Shown here: one piece after another, positions 1-6,872 of the stretch
How the letters are laid out: every line of letters begins with the position of its first letter
How positions within the stretch are numbered: the stretch's first letter is position 1
Source: Bradyrhizobium sp. 1(2017)
GTDB lineage: Bacteria; Pseudomonadota; Alphaproteobacteria; Rhizobiales; Xanthobacteraceae
DNA: 64,000 nt
Reading direction: 5' to 3'
Assembly (NCBI RefSeq): GCF_011602485.2
Contig: NZ_CP050022.2
Span: 248,001 to 312,000, forward strand
Notes under the pieces: generated by a model
The model's input: the letters and a program-made list of their open reading frames with translations, nothing else
What the model was told of the DNA's origin: nothing
The model's database searches: none
Program-made: the position numbers and the translations under genes

Positions 1-643
1 AGCGCGCCATGATTGCGTCCAGCAGCGAGAAGTCCGACGCGTAGGCGAGCGCGCACATGTGCAGCGCCGGATCGTCCGGCAGCGTCGCCGCGGTCTTGAT
101 CCAGACGTGAATGCGGCCGTCGTCGATCTTCTGACCGAAATAACGGCCAAGCTCGACCGGACGCAGCTCGATCGGACGGTCGGATTCGTAATAGCGGCGG
201 ATGAAGTCCGGCATCTCCTTGAACATCGGCTGCTTCGCCACCTCCTCCGCCGTCAGCTTTTCCGGCGGCGGCACGTCGGGCATCTTGTCCTGGTGGTCGA
301 ACGCGCTTTCTTCCTCGGCGTGGAACGACACCATGATCGAGAAGATCGCATTGCCGTGCTGGATCGCGGTGACGCGGCGCGTGGAATAGCTCTTGCCGTC
401 GCGCAGGCGCTCGACCTGGTAGATGATCGGGATCTGCGGGTCGCCCGGCAGGACGAAATAGCAATGCAGCGAATGCGGCAGCCGTCCCTCGACGGTGCGG
501 CAGGCGGCCACCATCGCCTGCCCGATCACCTGGCCGCCAAAGACCCGCTGCCAGCTCGTCTTCGGGCTGTTGCCGCGGAACAGGTTCACCTCGAGCTGCT
601 CGAGGTCGAGGATCGAAATGAGGTCGATCAGGCTTTTGGACAT
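1..643 (-). CDS. tesB: Acyl-CoA thioesterase II, C-terminus cut by window edge
   Basis: This gene encodes a TesB-type acyl-CoA thioesterase, a cytoplasmic double-hotdog enzyme that hydrolyses acyl-CoA to free fatty acid and CoA. Reading from the ATG at 641-643, about 214 residues are visible. They include the N-terminal hotdog with FGGQVIGQAMVAA (about residues 35-47), the LHCYFVLPG segment and the following YSTRRVTAIQ strand, all typical of TesB. Family members are about 285 residues, so roughly the last quarter lies beyond position 1. The gene diverges from the UbiH-type gene at 781. Function is assigned by family; substrate chain length cannot be read from the sequence. Confidence 0.9.
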   Translation of the reverse strand, partial: MSKSLIDLISILDLEQLEVNLFRGNSPKTSWQRVFGGQVIGQAMVAACRTVEGRLPHSLHCYFVLPGDPQIPIIYQVERLRDGKSYSTRRVTAIQHGNAIFSIMVSFHAEEESAFDHQDKMPDVPPPEKLTAEEVAKQPMFKEMPDFIRRYYESDRPIELRPVELGRYFGQKIDDGRIHVWIKTAATLPDDPALHMCALAYASDFSLLDAIMAR

Positions 644-661
644 GGAATGAACTTTCTCGCC

Positions 662-689
662 GTCATCCCGGTTAACCTTCCGGCATGAC
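662..689. repeat. Short inverted repeat between tesB and the ubiH-type gene
   Basis: Arms GTCAT-c-CCGG and CCGG-c-ATGAC form a 9-bp stem with one internal mismatch around a short TTAACCTT-type loop. It lies just upstream of the tesB start. It looks like a reduced version of the longer intergenic palindromes found elsewhere in the window. Confidence 0.45.
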
Positions 690-780
690 ACAGTCGGGCC
701 GTTCCGCCCTCGTTTCACCGCACTGTTTCGCCCACCTCAAGTCTGCTAGCAAGACCAGGAATTGACCGGGAAAGTCGGGT

Positions 781-2001
781 ATGTCGGTACAGGGTAGCAT
801 TGTCATTGGCGGCGGCGCGTTTGCGGGGCTGGCGCTGGCGCTGGCGCTGCGCCAGGGGCTCGGCCCGGAGATTCCCGTCGTCGTCGCCGATCCCGCGCTC
901 GCCACGCGTCCAAGCCGCGACCCGCGCGCCACTGCGATCGTGGCCGCTTGCCGCCGTCTGTTCGAGGCCATCGGCGCCTGGGACGACGTCAGGGGCGAGG
1001 TCCAGCCGATCCTCGACATGGTCGTCACCGATTCCAGGCTGGAGGACGCCACCCGCCCGGTGTTCCTGAATTTTGCCGGCGATGTCGCCCCGGGCGAGCC
1101 CTTCGCGCATATGGTCGAGAACCGCCGCCTGATCGATGCGCTGGTGGCGCGCGCGGAGGCCGCGGGCATCGATCTTCGCGCCACCACCGTATCGTCTTAC
1201 GACGCCCGTCCCGAAGGCATCGATGTGACGCTTGGCGACGGCAGCGTGATCGCGGCGAGCCTGCTGGTCGCTGCCGATGGCGCCCGCTCCAGGCTGCGTG
1301 AGCGCGCCGGCATTGCCACCCATGGCTGGGAATACGATCAGTCCGGCATCGTCGTCACCGTCGGTCACGAGCGCGATCACCAGGGCCGCGCCGAGGAACA
1401 CTTCCTGCCTGCGGGCCCCTTCGCGATCCTGCCGCTCTCGGGCAAGCGCTCTTCGCTGGTGTGGACCGAGCGCCGCAGCGAGGCGGCGCGCATCATCGCG
1501 CTGAGCGAAGACGAGTTTCACGGCGAGCTCGAACAGCGCTTCGGTCTGCATCTCGGCGAGATCAAGGCGCTCGACAAGCCGCGCGCGTTTCCGCTGTCCT
1601 ATTTCGTCGCGCGCTCGTTCATCGCCGAGCGTCTCGCGCTGGTCGGCGATTCCGCCCATGTCATCCACCCCATCGCCGGCCAGGGCCTCAACATGGGACT
1701 GAAGGATGTCGCGGCATTGGCCGAGGTCGTCGTCGATGCCGCGCGGCTCGGCATGGATCTCGGCGGCGCCGACGTGCTCGAACGCTATCAGCGCTGGCGC
1801 CGGTTCGACACCATGGCCATGGGCGTTGCCACCAACTCGCTGAACTTCCTGTTTTCCAATGAGTCGACGCTGCTGCGCACGGTGCGCGATATCGGCCTCG
1901 GTCTCGTCGACCGCGCTCCGCCGCTGAAGAACCTCTTCATCCGCCAGGCCGCCGGTTTGACCGGTGAAGTGCCGCGCTTGCTGAAGGGCGAGGCGTTGTA
2001 G
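781..2001 (+). CDS. UbiH/UbiF/VisC/COQ6-family FAD monooxygenase
   Basis: This is a class A flavoprotein hydroxylase of the ubiquinone-biosynthesis type, expected to hydroxylate the aromatic ring of a quinone precursor using NAD(P)H and O2. The 406-residue protein has the N-terminal dinucleotide motif GGGAFAGLALALAL, the mid-protein DG motif (VAADGARSRLRERAG) and the FAD-ribityl motif GDSAHVIHPIAGQGLNMG. All three are hallmarks of this family, and the length is usual. The start is the ATG after a GGGAAAG-like ribosome site. Which ring position it modifies (UbiH, UbiF or UbiI role) cannot be decided from sequence alone, so no symbol is given. Confidence 0.88.
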   Translation: MSVQGSIVIGGGAFAGLALALALRQGLGPEIPVVVADPALATRPSRDPRATAIVAACRRLFEAIGAWDDVRGEVQPILDMVVTDSRLEDATRPVFLNFAGDVAPGEPFAHMVENRRLIDALVARAEAAGIDLRATTVSSYDARPEGIDVTLGDGSVIAASLLVAADGARSRLRERAGIATHGWEYDQSGIVVTVGHERDHQGRAEEHFLPAGPFAILPLSGKRSSLVWTERRSEAARIIALSEDEFHGELEQRFGLHLGEIKALDKPRAFPLSYFVARSFIAERLALVGDSAHVIHPIAGQGLNMGLKDVAALAEVVVDAARLGMDLGGADVLERYQRWRRFDTMAMGVATNSLNFLFSNESTLLRTVRDIGLGLVDRAPPLKNLFIRQAAGLTGEVPRLLKGEAL

Positions 2002-2027
2002 CTCTCGCTGACGCTACAAGCTCCGTC

Positions 2028-2148
2028 GTCGTCCCGGCGAAAGCCGGGACCGATACGCCGCAGCAATCGTTTAGCGATGACTCGGAGTTACCGGCTCGCC
2101 CGATAACCACTCTCTGTGGTTATGGGTCCCGGCTTTCGCCGGGACGAC
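2028..2148. repeat. Palindromic intergenic element, family A
   Basis: Two 23-bp arms (2028-2050 and 2126-2148) are exact reverse complements built on GTCGTCCCGGCGAAAGCC. Between them lies a second hairpin, ATAACCAC / GTGGTTAT at 2103-2123. The element sits between the convergent UbiH-type and Trm112-like genes. It may act as a bidirectional terminator or be a fossil non-autonomous repeat. No coding content is seen. Confidence 0.85.
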
Positions 2149-2189
2149 AGCGAATGTGTTGCGCCGTCATCGCGCAACGACGCCTATCC

Positions 2190-2387
2190 TCAATCGATCT
2201 TCCGGGCCTCTTCCGGCAGCATGATCGGGATGCCGTCGCGGATGGGATAAGCGAGCTTGGCACTGCGCGAGATCAGCTCCTGCTTTGCAGCATCGAACTC
2301 CAGCGGGCCCTTGGTCAGCGGGCAGACCAGAATCTCCAGCAATTTGGGATCGACGCTGGCTTCGGGGCGTTCAGTGGGCGTGTTCAT
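2190..2387 (-). CDS. Trm112/UPF0434-family small protein
   Basis: This 65-residue protein belongs to the Trm112-like family (UPF0434, E. coli YcaR type). It carries [14 protein letters not shown], the QELIS strand and the diagnostic [18 protein letters not shown] segment. Eukaryotic Trm112 activates methyltransferases; the bacterial role is poorly defined. The start is the ATG at 2385-2387, preceded by GGAGAGTTG. A longer reading frame extends upstream but its N-terminal part is not protein-like. Only one cysteine remains where many relatives have a CPxC pair, so zinc binding is doubtful. It lies 55 bp downstream of the TetR gene on the same strand. Confidence 0.85.
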   Translation of the reverse strand: MNTPTERPEASVDPKLLEILVCPLTKGPLEFDAAKQELISRSAKLAYPIRDGIPIMLPEEARKID

Positions 2388-2442
2388 TCTCAACTCTCCG
2401 GCAGTCGCCAAGGCCTGTAGCACAGATGTCCCGGCGGTGTCG

Positions 2443-2982
2443 CTATCCGGCGGGGGCCGAAACCATGGACGAGATCTCGTCGAGCAGTGTCTCCAACCGC
2501 GCCGTGGGCAGCGCCGTTCCCGAAAGCGCAAAGCCGAGGAAAGTCCAGTACAGGATCTGCGCACGCGCCTGCGAAGCGGCCGGCGCAAGGCCGCGCCGGC
2601 CGAGCATGTCCTCGATATAATCGAGTCTTCGGCGATCGATCGCGCGCACCGCGGCTTGCGCCGCCGGCTCGAACGCGGCCCAGTTGCGCACGGCTCGCTC
2701 GAGGTCGAGCTTTGCACTGAAGGTCCGGCGCAGCAGCGACTGCAGCGGATCGCCCCGCTCGGCCTCGACATCGGCGATGATCCGCTCGGCTGCGATCTCG
2801 CGCCAGCGCTTCAGCAAGGCCGCGTGGAAGGCGCCGAGATCGGCAAAATGCCAATAGAAGCTTCCGCGCGACACGCCCATGGCCTTGGCGAGCGGATCGG
2901 CCTTCAACGCCGTGAAGCCGCTTCTGGCGAGCGCCTTCAGGCCCTCCTTGATCCAGTCCTCGGCGGATAGCTGTTCGGTCAT
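2443..2982 (-). CDS. TetR/AcrR-family transcriptional regulator
   Basis: This is a TetR-type repressor of 179 residues with the canonical N-terminal helix-turn-helix ([20 protein letters not shown], then FYWHF). The C-terminal ligand domain is divergent. The ATG at 2980-2982 is preferred because GGGGAAC precedes it at good spacing; an in-frame ATG at 3006 lies inside an operator-like palindrome. It is divergent from the four-gene operon starting at 3088. Two near-identical palindromes sit in the shared intergenic region, so the protein probably controls that operon and perhaps itself. The inducer is unknown; the operon's acyl-CoA genes suggest an acyl-CoA or aromatic-CoA ligand. Confidence 0.9.
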   Translation of the reverse strand: MTEQLSAEDWIKEGLKALARSGFTALKADPLAKAMGVSRGSFYWHFADLGAFHAALLKRWREIAAERIIADVEAERGDPLQSLLRRTFSAKLDLERAVRNWAAFEPAAQAAVRAIDRRRLDYIEDMLGRRGLAPAASQARAQILYWTFLGFALSGTALPTARLETLLDEISSMVSAPAG

Positions 2983-3004
2983 GTTCGGTTCCCCAAATTC
3001 GACC

Positions 3005-3018
3005 ATACACTAGTGTAT
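3005..3018. promoter_or_regulatory. Operator-like palindrome 1 of the TetR intergenic region
   Basis: ATACACTAGTGTAT is a perfect 14-bp palindrome. It ends exactly where the predicted -35 box of the plus-strand promoter begins. The 21-bp context matches the second site (3046-3066) at 16 positions. Binding by the adjacent TetR protein is inferred. Confidence 0.75.
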
Positions 3019-3046
3019 TGACAGGCGGCGAGCCAGCGCCTATCTC
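3018..3046 (+). promoter_or_regulatory. Predicted sigma-70-type promoter of the TetR-controlled operon
   Basis: TTGACA (3018-3023) is followed by a 17-bp spacer and TATCTC (3041-3046). The -35 is a perfect match and the -10 a partial one. Operator-like palindromes abut the -35 on one side and the start-point region on the other, the arrangement expected for a repressor-controlled promoter. Confidence 0.65.
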
Positions 3047-3047
3047 A

Positions 3048-3065
3048 CCATACATAGATGTATGG
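3048..3065. promoter_or_regulatory. Operator-like palindrome 2 of the TetR intergenic region
   Basis: CCATACAT-AG-ATGTATGG is an inverted repeat with 8-bp arms. It lies just downstream of the predicted -10, over the likely transcription start. Its outer sequence (ACCATACA...TGTAT) is shared with site 1. Confidence 0.75.
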
Positions 3066-3087
3066 ACAGAGTTCAGGGAATTTGGCG

Positions 3088-3438
3088 ATGCGCGATCTCT
3101 TGCTCCAGTGTGCCGGCGTCCTGACCATCGCCGTGGCCCTCATCCATGGCATTCTCGGCGAGACCAAGGTTTTCGCGCGCGCTCGCATCGAGCCGGAACG
3201 GCTCCGTACCCTGATCCGCCTGGTCTGGCAGGCATCGACCGTGGCCTGGATCGGCGGGGGTGTGCTCCTGATCGGGGTGCCCTGGATGGGATCGGAGCCG
3301 GCACGCCACTGGATCGTCGTCACCATGGCCTGTGTGTTCGGCTTCTCCGCCTTCGCCAACGCATGGGCCACGCGCGGCCGCCACTTCGGCTGGATGGCGC
3401 TGAGTGCCGTCGTCGTGATGACGGTCGCCGGCTACTGA
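3088..3438 (+). CDS. Small integral membrane protein, function unknown
   Basis: I do not recognise the family. The 116-residue protein is strongly hydrophobic with about three or four membrane segments: near residues 5-22, 38-60, 70-88 and 95-115. There are no obvious catalytic motifs. The ATG at 3088 follows CAGGGAATTTGG; an upstream in-frame ATG at 3058 lies within the second operator and is unlikely. It is the first gene of the operon facing the TetR gene, ahead of an enoyl-CoA hydratase and a thioesterase. That suggests a role linked to the same substrate, such as sensing or transport, but this is only context. Confidence 0.75.
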   Translation: MRDLLLQCAGVLTIAVALIHGILGETKVFARARIEPERLRTLIRLVWQASTVAWIGGGVLLIGVPWMGSEPARHWIVVTMACVFGFSAFANAWATRGRHFGWMALSAVVVMTVAGY

Positions 3439-3479
3439 GTGTCGCAACGACGAGCCACCCATTCTATCGGAGCGCTGTC

Positions 3480-4283
3480 ATGGAAAATCGCGTATCGCTG
3501 ACCGTCGAGGAAGGTGTGGCTCATGTCCGGCTCAATCGTCCGGACAAGATGAATGCGCTCGACCCCGCGATGTTCGAGGCGATCATCGATGCCGGCACGA
3601 AGCTTGATGCGCGCAGGGACGTCCGCGCTGTGGTCCTATCGGGCGAAGGGCGCGCGTTCTGCGCGGGCCTCGACCTGGACCGCCTTCTCGCCACCGCGAA
3701 TGGCGAGCCGCTGATCCCTTCGATCGACCTGACGCGCCGGACCCACGGCATTGCCAATTATGCCCAGCGCCTCGTCTGGCTCTGGCGCGAGCTGCCGATG
3801 CCGGTGATCGCCGCGGTCCACGGCGTTGCCTTCGGCGGCGGCTTCCAGCTCGCGCTGGGGGCTGACCTGCGCTATCTCGCGCCCGGGACAAAGCTTGCGA
3901 TCATCGAGGCCAAATGGGGCCTCGTGCCCGACATGTGCGGCACGCAGCTGATGCGCCACCTCGCCCGCGCGGACGCCGTGCGTGAGCTGACCTATACCGG
4001 GCGCGTCTTTTCGGCCGAGGAAGCGCTTGCCTACGGCTTCGCCACACGGCTTGCCGATGATCCGGTGGCTGCCGCGCTTGCGACCGCGCGCGAAATTGCG
4101 GGCCGTAGTCCCGATGCCATCCGTGCAGCCAAGCGCTTGCTGAATCTGTCCGCGGCTTCCGGCGCGGCGACCGGTCTTGCCGCGGAGACCGCTGAACAGG
4201 CCGCGCTGCTTGGTACGCCCAATCATATCGAGGCAGTCAGAAGCAACCTCGAGGACCGCACGCCGCGATGGAGCCACGCATGA
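3480..4283 (+). CDS. Enoyl-CoA hydratase/isomerase (crotonase) family protein
   Basis: This is a crotonase-fold enzyme of 267 residues acting on acyl-CoA thioesters. The CoA-binding segment GEGRAFCAGLDL and the oxyanion-hole segment HGVAFGGGFQLALGADLRYL are present. At the second catalytic region it has WGLVPDMCGTQLM. The annotation 'crotonase/enoyl-CoA hydratase family' fits, but the exact reaction (hydration, isomerisation, dehalogenation) is not determined. The start at 3480 follows CGGAGCGCTGTC. Its stop overlaps the next start as ATGA (4280-4283), showing translational coupling to the thioesterase. It differs in sequence from the second crotonase at 55483. Confidence 0.9.
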   Translation: MENRVSLTVEEGVAHVRLNRPDKMNALDPAMFEAIIDAGTKLDARRDVRAVVLSGEGRAFCAGLDLDRLLATANGEPLIPSIDLTRRTHGIANYAQRLVWLWRELPMPVIAAVHGVAFGGGFQLALGADLRYLAPGTKLAIIEAKWGLVPDMCGTQLMRHLARADAVRELTYTGRVFSAEEALAYGFATRLADDPVAAALATAREIAGRSPDAIRAAKRLLNLSAASGAATGLAAETAEQAALLGTPNHIEAVRSNLEDRTPRWSHA

Positions 4284-4726
4284 GCGAGCCGCCCGGATTC
4301 GACCTGCAAGCACTCTACTCGGTCAACGAATCCGCGGCGTTCAATCGCTTTGCAGGCATCGAAGTCGTCGCGGCCGGCGGCGGCGGGGTGACCATCCGCA
4401 TGAACTGGCGCAACGACTTGACCCAATATTCCGGACATCTTCACGCCGGCCTGATCGCGGCCCTGCTCGATACTGCCTGTGGCTTCGCTGCAGCGACGCT
4501 CGTGGGCGCGGTCACCGCGTCGCATTTTTCGATGAACTGCCTGAAGCCGGCCATTGGGCGTTCCTTCGTCGCCAAGGGAACGACCCTCCGCGCCGGGCGC
4601 AGGCAGGTGTTCGCCCGCGCCGAGCTCTTTGCGGTCGATGAGAAGGACGATCTGACGCTGGTCGCGACCGGCGAGACCGTGCTCGTTCCCACCGGCGCGC
4701 CGCCGCGCAGGATCGCCGGGAGTTGA
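4280..4726 (+). CDS. PaaI-family hotdog thioesterase
   Basis: The 148-residue protein is a single-hotdog acyl-CoA thioesterase of the PaaI/YdiI type, expected to release CoA from short or aromatic acyl-CoA. The helix segment YSGHLHAGLIAALLDTACGF carries the conserved H-G and downstream D residues, followed by the FSMNCLKP strand. The ATG at 4280 overlaps the preceding TGA; a second ATG at 4268 would overlap more and lacks coupling geometry. With the upstream crotonase it suggests turnover or salvage of a CoA ester under TetR control. Confidence 0.87.
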   Translation: MSEPPGFDLQALYSVNESAAFNRFAGIEVVAAGGGGVTIRMNWRNDLTQYSGHLHAGLIAALLDTACGFAAATLVGAVTASHFSMNCLKPAIGRSFVAKGTTLRAGRRQVFARAELFAVDEKDDLTLVATGETVLVPTGAPPRRIAGS

Positions 4727-4729
4727 AGC

Positions 4730-5542
4730 ATGGCTCTGACACTCGTTACCGGAGGCACAGGTCATCTCGGCCGGGACATCGTCGATCGCCTGTCGCGAGC
4801 CGGGCATCGCGTCCGGGTGTTTGCGCGATCGTCCGGCGCTCGGACCGACGTTGAATGGGCAATCGGTGATCTCGCCACAGGTACCGGACTGCGGGAAGCG
4901 CTGCGTGACGTCGACTTGGTTATCAATGCAGCGACCTATTCGCCGATCGCGCGGCGTGGAGGTATCCGCCCGATCGACTTCTTCAGGTCGCCTTCCGCGG
5001 TCGATGTCGAAGGCACGGCGCGACTGCTGTCGCTCAGTGGGGAGGCCGGGGTACGGCACTTCCTGCACATCTCGATCGTTGGTCTCGACGAAGCAACATT
5101 GCCCTACGCGCGGGTCAAGCTCGCCGGCGAAAGGCTGGTACGCGCATCCGCACTGCCCTGGTCCGTCGTTCGCGCGATGCCGTTCTATTATCTGCTCGAC
5201 AAGCTGCTTTCGGGTCTCGGTTGGCTTCCAGTGTGGCCGGTGCCGACGACGCGGTTCAATCCCGTCGATACCTCTGATGTCGCCGACCACATCATGAATT
5301 GCGCGTTCGACGGGCAGCGCGGTGAACGCGCGGAGATCGGCGGCCCCGAAACTCTCGATCTCGCCGCCCTTGCCCGCGAATATCAGAATGCAAGAGGACT
5401 GCACCGAACAATCCTGCCGATCGATCTTTCGGAGGCGAAGGCACGCGGCATGGGCTTTGTCGTCAGCGAGGGAGTACGGGGAGATCTGACCTGGGCTGAT
5501 TGGCTGCGGCGCCGATATCCGGAGGCGCGAAGTGCAGCCTAG
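4730..5542 (+). CDS. NmrA-like NAD(P)-binding reductase (atypical SDR)
   Basis: This 270-residue protein has an N-terminal Rossmann motif, TLVTGGTGHLGRDIV, with RVRVFARSS at the end of the second strand, as in NmrA/HSCARG-type atypical SDRs. A YARVKLAGE segment supplies the tyrosine-lysine pair. Proteins of this type are redox sensors or NADPH-dependent oxidoreductases. It starts 3 bp after the thioesterase stop, with GGGAG upstream, so it is the last gene of the operon. Whether it is a true enzyme is unknown. Confidence 0.85.
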   Translation: MALTLVTGGTGHLGRDIVDRLSRAGHRVRVFARSSGARTDVEWAIGDLATGTGLREALRDVDLVINAATYSPIARRGGIRPIDFFRSPSAVDVEGTARLLSLSGEAGVRHFLHISIVGLDEATLPYARVKLAGERLVRASALPWSVVRAMPFYYLLDKLLSGLGWLPVWPVPTTRFNPVDTSDVADHIMNCAFDGQRGERAEIGGPETLDLAALAREYQNARGLHRTILPIDLSEAKARGMGFVVSEGVRGDLTWADWLRRRYPEARSAA

Positions 5543-5645
5543 GGGCAACCGGCGAGGCCGATGGGCCATCTTCCAACCGTGAGGCGTAAGGCCGCAGTGG
5601 CGCTCCTGAGCCGGTGCATCCGAAGAGCGCTGATCTCTTCACGAT

Positions 5646-5662
5646 CTTAGAATGAATCTAAA
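5646..5662. promoter_or_regulatory. Candidate iron-responsive (Irr-type) box
   Basis: TTAGAA-TGA-ATCTAA is an inverted repeat matching the TTAGAA-N3-TTCTAA pattern described for Irr targets in Rhizobiales at all but one position. It lies about 100 bp upstream of the PepSY/cytochrome b pair. The match is by eye and the regulator is not in this window. Confidence 0.4.
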
Positions 5663-5764
5663 ATCGGTCATCCCCGAAGCGGATTGACTTCATCACCGCC
5701 TTTGCTTCCTTCGGCTGCGCTTCGCGCTGAGCACACAGCGCGCACGACAGAGGAGGAGACGTTC

Positions 5765-6043
5765 GTGAAGGTCATTCGAGTTGTTGCCATTGCACTGACG
5801 GTCGGGATTGGCATGGGATCAGCGGCCATGGCCGACGGTTTCAAGAACTGCACCAAGCTCGACAAGGCGTCGTGGAAGCCGGCCAGCGAGGCCGAAGCCA
5901 AGGCCAAGGCGGCCGGTTATGAGGTGCGGCGTTCCAAGATCGAAGGCTCCTGCTACGAGGTCTACGGCGTCAAGGAAGGCAAGCTCTACGAGTTGTTCTA
6001 CAGCCCCGAAGATCTCAGCCTGAAGCACACGATCGCCAAGTAA
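5765..6043 (+). CDS. Exported PepSY-domain protein
   Basis: This small exported protein (92 residues) has a signal peptide (VKVIRVVAIALTVGIGMGSA, cleavage near AMA-DG). A single PepSY-like domain follows, with the EAEAKAKAAGYEVRRSKIEG helix-strand and a YEVYG strand. PepSY_2 proteins are periplasmic or membrane-associated and are often encoded beside b-type cytochromes. The start is a GTG at 5765 because AGGAGGAGACG precedes it closely and the signal peptide begins there; longer upstream readings are not signal-like. It is followed after 51 bp by a cytochrome b561-type gene, so the two probably form one redox operon. Confidence 0.8.
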   Translation: MKVIRVVAIALTVGIGMGSAAMADGFKNCTKLDKASWKPASEAEAKAKAAGYEVRRSKIEGSCYEVYGVKEGKLYELFYSPEDLSLKHTIAK

Positions 6044-6094
6044 AACTGCGGCGCGTAAACTGCGGCAAGTGAGCCCCAGGGCGAAACGGGCTTG

Positions 6095-6685
6095 ATGGAA
6101 CAAGCGGTGCGACAAACGCGCGGGGCGTCCGACGGGAGCCCCGCGAATCGTACGGTTTCGCGGACGGTCGCGGTCTGGGATCTCCCGCTGCGCCTCTGGC
6201 ACTGGCTTCTCGCGATCTCGGTTCTGATCGCCTGGTTCACACCGCCCGCCTATGACGGACTTCACCGTATCGTCGGCTATACGGTCATCGGCCTTCTCGC
6301 CTTCCGCCTGATCTGGGGCTTCATGGGAAGCCGCTATTCGCGTTTCCGCATGGTCGGCGTCAGACTGCGCGCCGCACCATATTATCTCTGGAATCTGCGC
6401 CGCGGCATCACCGGCCGCTATATCGGGCTCAACCCCGCCGGCACCGTGATGCTGGTGGCGCTGCTGTCCTCGCTGATCGTCTCCACGATCACGGGCGCGA
6501 TGTCGGTGACCGTCACCTTCTTCGGGGTCTGGTGGGTCGAAGACACCCACCATTATTCGTCGGATGCCGTCATCATCCTGGTCGTGCTGCACGTGCTCGG
6601 CGTCCTGCTGATGGGGATCCTGCAGCGTGAGAATTTGATCCGCGCGATGTTCAGCGGCCGCAAGCACATTCGCAATCGCCCCTAG
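6095..6685 (+). CDS. Cytochrome b561-family membrane protein
   Basis: The 196-residue protein is a four-helix b-type cytochrome of the Ni,Fe-hydrogenase/cytochrome b561 family. It shows the N-terminal VWDLPLRLWHWLLA helix with a heme-ligand histidine, LHRIVGYTVIG, the HHYSSDAVI region and VVLHVLGVLLMG. These give at least two histidine pairs for diheme binding. Members shuttle electrons between periplasmic partners and quinone. The ATG at 6095 is chosen over a TTG at 6092. The upstream PepSY protein is its likely partner, and the candidate iron box upstream would suit a heme protein. Confidence 0.85.
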   Translation: MEQAVRQTRGASDGSPANRTVSRTVAVWDLPLRLWHWLLAISVLIAWFTPPAYDGLHRIVGYTVIGLLAFRLIWGFMGSRYSRFRMVGVRLRAAPYYLWNLRRGITGRYIGLNPAGTVMLVALLSSLIVSTITGAMSVTVTFFGVWWVEDTHHYSSDAVIILVVLHVLGVLLMGILQRENLIRAMFSGRKHIRNRP

Positions 6686-6872
6686 TCGTTGCTGTTCGCG
6701 GCAGACATTGCTTGCCCCACCGGTGCGACCTCAACCGCAAACGTTCCCGACATTGAATTGCGCGAGCGGCGTTAACGCGCCGGTAAGCATGCAATCAGGC
6801 GTTGTACGAAATTAATGCGAAGAACGCTTGGCCCGTCCACGATCGACCACATTGACGATGGAGCGTTATTGC

